Shown: one piece after another, positions 59,901 through 64,000 of the stretch
How positions within the stretch are numbered: position 1 is the first letter of the stretch
Layout of the letters: each line of letters opens with the position of its first letter
Assembly (NCBI GenBank): GCA_963811365.1
Contig: CAWEQW010000002.1
Coordinates: forward strand, 496,001 to 560,000
Length of the DNA: 64,000 nt
Direction: 5' to 3'
From: CAWEQW01 sp963811365
GTDB taxonomy: Bacteria > Actinomycetota > Actinomycetes > Propionibacteriales > Nocardioidaceae
Translations under genes and position numbers: made by a program
Notes under the pieces: generated by a model
Database searches by the model: none
What the model was told of the DNA's origin: nothing
What the model saw: only the letters and a program-made list of their open reading frames with translations

Positions 59901-62120
59901 TGCGTCCGCCACGCCGAGCGCGAGACGCACGCGCTCAGAGTCCAGCGTGATGTCCCAGCGGTCTTCCGGCGCAGCGCCGGACTCGCGCCAGGACGCCGCG
60001 CGGTCGCGCAGGATCGCCGCCACCTTGGCCTGGTCGGGGGAGGGGGCGAGCACGAGTCCCCGGTCGGCCAGGCCCGGCTCGCCCCGGAACGGTCGGTCCA
60101 CCCAGCCGTAGAGCCCCAGCGCTCGCGCCGCCTGCCCCCGCTCGGACAGGCGCCGCCAGGCCAGGCCCACCACCAGGGGGTCGATCCGGTGGACCGCTGC
60201 GTCGAGCGTGGCGCGCAGCGTGCGCTCCAGCCCGTCGAGATCCCGCTGCGCCAGCGTGCCCAGCGCCTCGACAGCCTCCTTGAGGGCGACCTCGACCCAC
60301 GTCGTGTCCCCCTGGGGCGGGAGCTGCCAGGGCCCGCCCCGCCCGAAGAGCGTGTCCGGCTCGACCTTCGGCCCCGGCTCGCCGGCGGCGACCCACGCGC
60401 CCCAGCGCCACGCCTCGAGCAGGGAGGGGCGCAGCACCTGGAACAGCAACGAGTCGACCCAGCGGTCGGCGATCTCCAGCCGCTCCGCGAGGTGCTGCGC
60501 ATAGGGGTCCTCGATGCTGCGGCGGGCCGCGTCGAGGATCTTCAGCATCAGCACGCGGACCGGGTCCTTGAGCAGCCCGCGCTCGTCGAGCGCACGCACC
60601 TCGCTCTCCACGATGTCTCCGTCGGGCCCCAGGAGCTGCTCGAGCCACCGCTCGGTCAGGGGGTCCAGGTCGCCGTCCGCCGACCGCGGCCAGATGGGCG
60701 CCAGCCGCACCGGGTGCGCCTCCCCGAAGGCGACCGCGGGAGCAGTCGCCGCCCGCGGATCGAGGCCCGCGGACTCGAGCACCGGCGCGACCGCGTCGGC
60801 CTGCGCGGTGAGCAGCGCGTCGCGCTCACCCGAGGAGTACGGCGCCTCGCGCAGCGGGATGGTCCACCGTGCGGCGTACGCGGTCGAGACGGGCGTCCGG
60901 GCCACCAGCCGCAGCAGCCGCTCGGCGTCGGCGAGGTCGACGACGGTGCCGAGCCCCGAGCGGCCCCGCAGCCGACGTACCGCCTCGACGAGCCCCGCTA
61001 CGATCCCGAGCTCGGGTGGCGTCGCACCGTCCGCCGCGTCCTCCAGCGTGGTCAGCGGCAGCACGGCGAGCGGCTGGTCCCCGATGAGCAGCGTGGGCAT
61101 GGGTCCCTCGGGATGCAGGTTCTCGGCCAGCCACTCTGCGGCCCCGGAGGCGGTCCACTGGTGCCCGGACCCCCACAGGTCCTGCAGTGAGTGGCCCCAC
61201 AGCGCGGGCCACAGGCACCGCACCAGGTCGCCCTGGAGCCCGCGGTGGTCCCGGTCGCCGCCCGGCATCGGGGCCAGCCCGTCCGGGGACCCGGTCAGGG
61301 CTGCCGAGACGTCGGCGCCGCCGGGGGTGCCCCCGACCGGCGGCGCGGACGGCCGCAGCGCGGCGTGGACCTGCGCCACAGAGGGGGTCGCTCGCGGCGA
61401 GTCCGGTACGACGTTGGTCGGCGTTCCCGGCGCGAGCAGCGCCGCGCGGCCGGCGTCGACGTGGGCGCCGAACAACGCGTCCGGCGCGGTGTCGCCAAGG
61501 CCCACCACGGTCAGCCGAGCGATCGCCTCGGGCTCGATGTGGTGCCGGTCGAGCCGGACCCGCACGGTCAGACCGGCGTGCTTGAGCGCCTGCCAGGTCG
61601 GCCAGAACCGCGGGGTCGGGTCGTCGGGGTCGGGTGGCAGCACCGGCAGGTCAGGGCCGCGGGGCCGGAACGTGTGGAGCCGCACCTGCCGGGCGCCGGC
61701 GGCGTCGTCGACGTCCGCCCACAGCTGGAGCCTGGAGGGCAGTCCGCGCAGCACCCCGCCGCGCGAGGCCCTGGGGTCGGCGGGAGCCTGATGCGACCGG
61801 TCCACCCTGCTCCCGTCGGCATCGACGGCGAGCCGCGTCCGGACCAGCCAGGCTGCGCGCCCGAGGCCGATCTGGTCGGCGAGGCGCTCGAATGCGCCCC
61901 TGCCGCCTGCTGATGCGAGGTCGCCGCCGACCTCGGGGCACGAGGCCCTGGCCGCTTCCAGGAGGTCGAGCTCGGCGGCGTCGGGTGCCGGATCGTGCTC
62001 GTCGACCCACACGTCGGCCGGGATGACGATCACGCGAAGCCGCCACCCGCCGTCGGTTCCCTGGTCGAATCGGGTCTCCAGCCTGGCCGGGAGGAGCACC
62101 CCGATCTGGGCTGCCGTCAT
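56985..62120 (-). CDS. Very large uncharacterised protein (about 1711 residues)
   Basis: A single open frame of 1711 residues with no signal peptide and no clear membrane helix. It begins MTAAQIGVLLPARLETRFDQ. The N-terminal 300 residues contain blocks such as WRLRVIVIPADVWVDEHDPA and TPRFWPTWQALKHAGLTVRV, and the C-terminal quarter WALARQWQLGEHQGENAASP (near residue 1290). The last residues are RLTPMTAPAHAVGFDRTEVI. The blocks resemble sets of uncharacterised large proteins I have seen in actinobacterial genomes, but I cannot name a domain. Its start overlaps the upstream stop by four bases, so it is co-translated with the 62117 gene. Size, lack of signals and tight pairing suggest one large complex. 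Confidence 0.7.
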   Translation of the reverse strand: MTAAQIGVLLPARLETRFDQGTDGGWRLRVIVIPADVWVDEHDPAPDAAELDLLEAARASCPEVGGDLASAGGRGAFERLADQIGLGRAAWLVRTRLAVDADGSRVDRSHQAPADPRASRGGVLRGLPSRLQLWADVDDAAGARQVRLHTFRPRGPDLPVLPPDPDDPTPRFWPTWQALKHAGLTVRVRLDRHHIEPEAIARLTVVGLGDTAPDALFGAHVDAGRAALLAPGTPTNVVPDSPRATPSVAQVHAALRPSAPPVGGTPGGADVSAALTGSPDGLAPMPGGDRDHRGLQGDLVRCLWPALWGHSLQDLWGSGHQWTASGAAEWLAENLHPEGPMPTLLIGDQPLAVLPLTTLEDAADGATPPELGIVAGLVEAVRRLRGRSGLGTVVDLADAERLLRLVARTPVSTAYAARWTIPLREAPYSSGERDALLTAQADAVAPVLESAGLDPRAATAPAVAFGEAHPVRLAPIWPRSADGDLDPLTERWLEQLLGPDGDIVESEVRALDERGLLKDPVRVLMLKILDAARRSIEDPYAQHLAERLEIADRWVDSLLFQVLRPSLLEAWRWGAWVAAGEPGPKVEPDTLFGRGGPWQLPPQGDTTWVEVALKEAVEALGTLAQRDLDGLERTLRATLDAAVHRIDPLVVGLAWRRLSERGQAARALGLYGWVDRPFRGEPGLADRGLVLAPSPDQAKVAAILRDRAASWRESGAAPEDRWDITLDSERVRLALGVADAVRAGGHPAEALGREVEHLLPDDVTVRTFRNTYRQHEEHAGRRTCDGLKVLAAHRTGSLTAETGYVPTADVQRGLRLLAGVGADLADLLVAEAVQDTVRGGTGRAVAALDAAAGLGVPPEPQVVATPTVGHSMTSTVLIALPRVDGAAAADRPAAADPSVAQLLDTSFPAPADWIWTAADGATVSLAGLGLAVADLVAVTDATLDRAARAHLGAGAAADAAAPVEVQPPEPLGRLRDLVALIAGLSDAGEAPGPASPPSAVADALRGAGEALAAELAAADPAEPLPGPLAARALRWGLVGTAGAAHAALRAHLDRPLDADPRTALRQLASPGRADARLDELCPVLPAVTLPGAGADAGTWREVVKRVRGRVARVPAAWAAMADPAGRWWTGAPVDPDHPDRGAALTVAFGPGLGQGGDVVGGVLDSWTELVPDSEVPATAGFAFRTPGSRAPQAVLLAVPAREGVEVTLDEARAVVGLAADLARIRSLRQRDLGPLGALLPSLLLPAGERGGAELQPPGPYDAVSRHAHLRLEPLADEADADLGLRAEVADPVWALARQWQLGEHQGENAASPVSYRISARHTPLLPPADRPFADPVSVPGEAVLEAAAKDWHAPGDADPWDTTALWHRVPLATGRGGRVEAGAPRHDGGAADWWSVDVRPLDGRAGRAFRPGTATRTYEGQTGALRYPGCPAPGWFTLERPEESVVAHLPDTAHGTSLFFLDVVAGHATDWYLAGVPTPPGHVLSVRSVRVRDIFGNVWPRAGGTWRSDHDDRSTLFRSVGLGAHDLLAWFATTPLAGDVVEQVLLGVDEDADVMWAVEEVRAERDVTPSAPGIAPVVLGDGDLRTPDVRYQVAAPAPGPWHPYPLAAVGEGTTQRRYRQGRLTVADDDGAPVLQAPPDPDTRLLRPTGTALHQVDPTSVPAGGLRLERRWMLARRADGSPVLWQQRRRLTPMTAPAHAVGFDRTEVIPEG

Positions 62121-64000
62121 GGGATCACCGTCCCCTTTCCCTCGAGCAGCACCCGGATCGGGAGGCGCAGGTGAGCCTTCGCGTACGCGGCACCGTTGGC
62201 GTCGGCGGCGACGCCGTGGGGGCGACTGAGGAAGCGAATGCCCTCCGGGACCTCCTCGACCACCACCCAGTGCGTGGCGACCTGTGCCGGCTGGAGGGCG
62301 AAGGCGAACAGGGTGAGGTCGTCGGTGACCTGCGCGACGAACCGCGGCCAGACCGGTTGGTCGAGACGAGCCGTGCCCCGCATCCAGGGCGACTGCCCGG
62401 CCGGCGCGGCGGTGGGGGCCAGGTAGAGCAGCGTGCGCGGGTAGAGCCGGAAGAGCGGCGAGCGCACCACCACGACCAGCTGCTCGTGGACGCCGTCGGG
62501 AAGGTGGTCGCCGAGCCTGCTCCCCGCTGCCCAGTCGCGGACCGGGGCGATGTCGTCGGCGCGGCCGGCGACGGGGGCGCGGTCCCAGAAGCGGCGCAGC
62601 GGCGTGCAGCCGGGACGGACGGGGTGGCCCCGCCAGGCGAGCTCGCCGACCGCACGGTGGTTGAGCCCGAGCAGCAGTGCCTCGACGAACTCGGGACAGG
62701 TGCGCAGGGCTGCCACCGCGCCCTCCTCGAGGGCGTCGGCGCCCGGCAGGAGCCAGTGCCGCGCCCGGTCGCGAAGATAGCGCCAGACGGGCAGGTCCAG
62801 GTCCGGGCAGTCCTCGACCGGGCCCAGGGGCGCCACGGGGTCGAGCCCTGCGATCCTGTCCTGCACCCGGCCGCGGGCGGCGCCGCCGGCCAGGAGGTCG
62901 GTGAGCAGGCCGTCGAGGGCATCGCGGTCGAGTGGCGCCCGCTCCCGGTAGCCGGCGTCGTCGAGCACCGGCACGTCCAGGCGGCCGAGCAGCTCGCCGT
63001 CGGCGATCGCAGGTACGCCGGCCAGGGCGGCCAGCGCGTCGAGGTGGCCGCCGTCGGCATCGGCGGTGTCGGGCTCCCCGGCCGGTCGGCCCGGCTCGGG
63101 TGGCGCGTCGGCCGCGGCAGCGACCAGCGCGCCCGGACCGCCCGCCGCGGCGACCACGGGCCTGCCCAGCGCCTGAGCGAGCCGCGGCCCGAGGAGCAGG
63201 CTGGGGAACGGCCTTCGCCCGTCGGCGGGGCGGGAGAGCGCCCAGGCCAGGGAGCGCCCCTCCGCGGCGCCTTCGGGGGGCCGGTCGTCGGTCGAGATCC
63301 GCCCGGCGGCCGGGCCGAGCACCACCAGCCGCTCGTCGCGGTCCTGCGGGAGCCGGCGCTCCCACATCCCTCGGCTCGCCTCGACGCCGAGGGCCAGTCC
63401 GTGCACCAGGTCCCGCACGGCGTGTGCGGGCCCCCAGTGCCGGGCTGCCGCGGTCACGATCTCCTCCTGCAGGTCGATCCCGGCCTGGAGGCCGACCCCG
63501 GCCGCGACCCGCATCCGCAGGTCAGCGTTGACCTGAACCGGCCACGCCCACTGGCCTGCGTCGTCGGCCCGCGCCGCGTCCACCATGGTCCGCACCGGCT
63601 CGTGGCCCAGCCACGGGGCGCCGTACGCCGGTGGGCCGACGATCGCGCGCCCCTCCTCGTCATGGGTCGGCTCGAGCAGGTCGTGGTCGCGGACCGGCGC
63701 ACCCGGCTCCGGCGGGTCGAGCGTGGACCCGAAGGTGGTCAGCGCCCCGGGGACCTGGACCGTTGCGGCGTCGGGAAGGTGGACCTCGACGGCCCCGACG
63801 GGGGTGCCGTCGGCGCCGGCCGCGTGCAGCTTCCGGGCCAGCGACGCGAACGAGCCCTGGGGGCCGGTGCGGAACCGCCAGGCGAGCAGGCAGCGGACGT
63901 CGACGACCGGCTCCGGCCACGCCTTCGACCCGTCGTCGCGCCAGGGGATCACGAGTGCGGCGACGTAGTCGCTGTCGGACTTCAGCTCGGCAGGCGAGAG
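62117..64000 (-). CDS. Uncharacterised partner protein, 5'-truncated by the window
   Basis: At least 627 residues are visible, open to the window edge; the first ATG at 63952 is not necessarily the start, since the frame continues upstream (VAALVIPWRDDGSKAWPEPV). Recognisable pieces are VDVRCLLAWRFRTGPQGSFA, VRDLVHGLALGVEASRGMWE, RDRARHWLLPGADALEEGAV and VWPRFVAQVTDDLTLFAFAL. The sequence is Ala/Arg/Asp-rich, soluble and without known motifs. It overlaps the giant gene by four bases (ATGA) and precedes it, so both belong to one operon extending beyond 64000. No function is known. Confidence 0.65.
   Translation of the reverse strand, partial: LSPAELKSDSDYVAALVIPWRDDGSKAWPEPVVDVRCLLAWRFRTGPQGSFASLARKLHAAGADGTPVGAVEVHLPDAATVQVPGALTTFGSTLDPPEPGAPVRDHDLLEPTHDEEGRAIVGPPAYGAPWLGHEPVRTMVDAARADDAGQWAWPVQVNADLRMRVAAGVGLQAGIDLQEEIVTAAARHWGPAHAVRDLVHGLALGVEASRGMWERRLPQDRDERLVVLGPAAGRISTDDRPPEGAAEGRSLAWALSRPADGRRPFPSLLLGPRLAQALGRPVVAAAGGPGALVAAAADAPPEPGRPAGEPDTADADGGHLDALAALAGVPAIADGELLGRLDVPVLDDAGYRERAPLDRDALDGLLTDLLAGGAARGRVQDRIAGLDPVAPLGPVEDCPDLDLPVWRYLRDRARHWLLPGADALEEGAVAALRTCPEFVEALLLGLNHRAVGELAWRGHPVRPGCTPLRRFWDRAPVAGRADDIAPVRDWAAGSRLGDHLPDGVHEQLVVVVRSPLFRLYPRTLLYLAPTAAPAGQSPWMRGTARLDQPVWPRFVAQVTDDLTLFAFALQPAQVATHWVVVEEVPEGIRFLSRPHGVAADANGAAYAKAHLRLPIRVLLEGKGTVIP

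Overview
This 64 kb window comes from a high-GC actinobacterium. The gene content (ilvBNC, serA, leuB, ilvE and cimA linked together, gltX next to tRNA-Gln and tRNA-Glu), the frequent GTG starts, and the many genes whose start codon sits 6-7 bases after a TAnnnT -10 box (leaderless transcripts) best fit Nocardioides or another member of the Propionibacteriales. That placement is an inference; no rRNA is present.

Positions 1-19 kb hold branched-chain amino acid and serine metabolism on the plus strand: the 3' part of ilvD, then ilvB-ilvN-ilvC, serA, leuB, ilvE and citramalate synthase (cimA). Three short leader ORFs rich in branched-chain codons precede ilvB, leuB and cimA. The ilvB and cimA leaders are followed by hairpin-plus-T-run terminators, so ribosome-mediated attenuation is the likely control. 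Interspersed are a PLP decarboxylase, a PPOX-fold protein, an ECF41-type sigma factor, an O-methyltransferase-like protein, a Ser/Thr kinase and a patatin. A dispersed hairpin repeat follows both ilvC and leuB.

Positions 19-35 kb hold an M23 lipoprotein and an amidase with indels. Next comes a tightly overlapping minus-strand redox operon: a proline-rich membrane protein, ApbE flavin transferase, a ferric-reductase-like membrane protein, a NuoF-like protein and a ferredoxin. A two-component system lies alongside it. A PQQ-type beta-propeller protein, a DNA-glycosylase-family protein, a fumarylacetoacetase-family protein, gltX, a CPBP protease and the two tRNAs follow.

From 35.2 to about 43.9 kb an 8.7 kb integrative element sits in the 3' end of tRNA-Glu. 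It carries a decayed tyrosine integrase and excisionase, a decayed MobF-type relaxase-helicase, an oriT-like hairpin pair, a UPF0158 gene flanked by inverted arrays of a 13-bp motif, and an intact two-gene module (XRE regulator plus nucleotidyltransferase-like protein) with an operator, which looks like a toxin-antitoxin or defence pair. A duplicated, slightly different tRNA-Glu 3' half at 43.87 kb is followed by a second integrase fragment, which points to tandem accretion of elements at one site.

Positions 44-57 kb hold further accessory genes: a secreted SH3-like protein, a TetR-SDR pair with a clear operator, an APH-like kinase, a fragmented DHA2 transporter, a NarL-type regulator with a fragmented sensor kinase, a DinB gene with an in-frame stop, and the membrane proteins DUF421 and DUF2254. 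Remnants of nucleotidyltransferase genes related to the one on the element lie at 47.1 and 54.4 kb. The last 7 kb are two overlapping, very large minus-strand genes of unknown function.

Single-base indels occur in many accessory genes and in the amidase and NuoF-like genes, while the core biosynthetic genes are intact. Part of this may be sequencing error at GC-rich runs, so genes called frameshifted are not necessarily dead.
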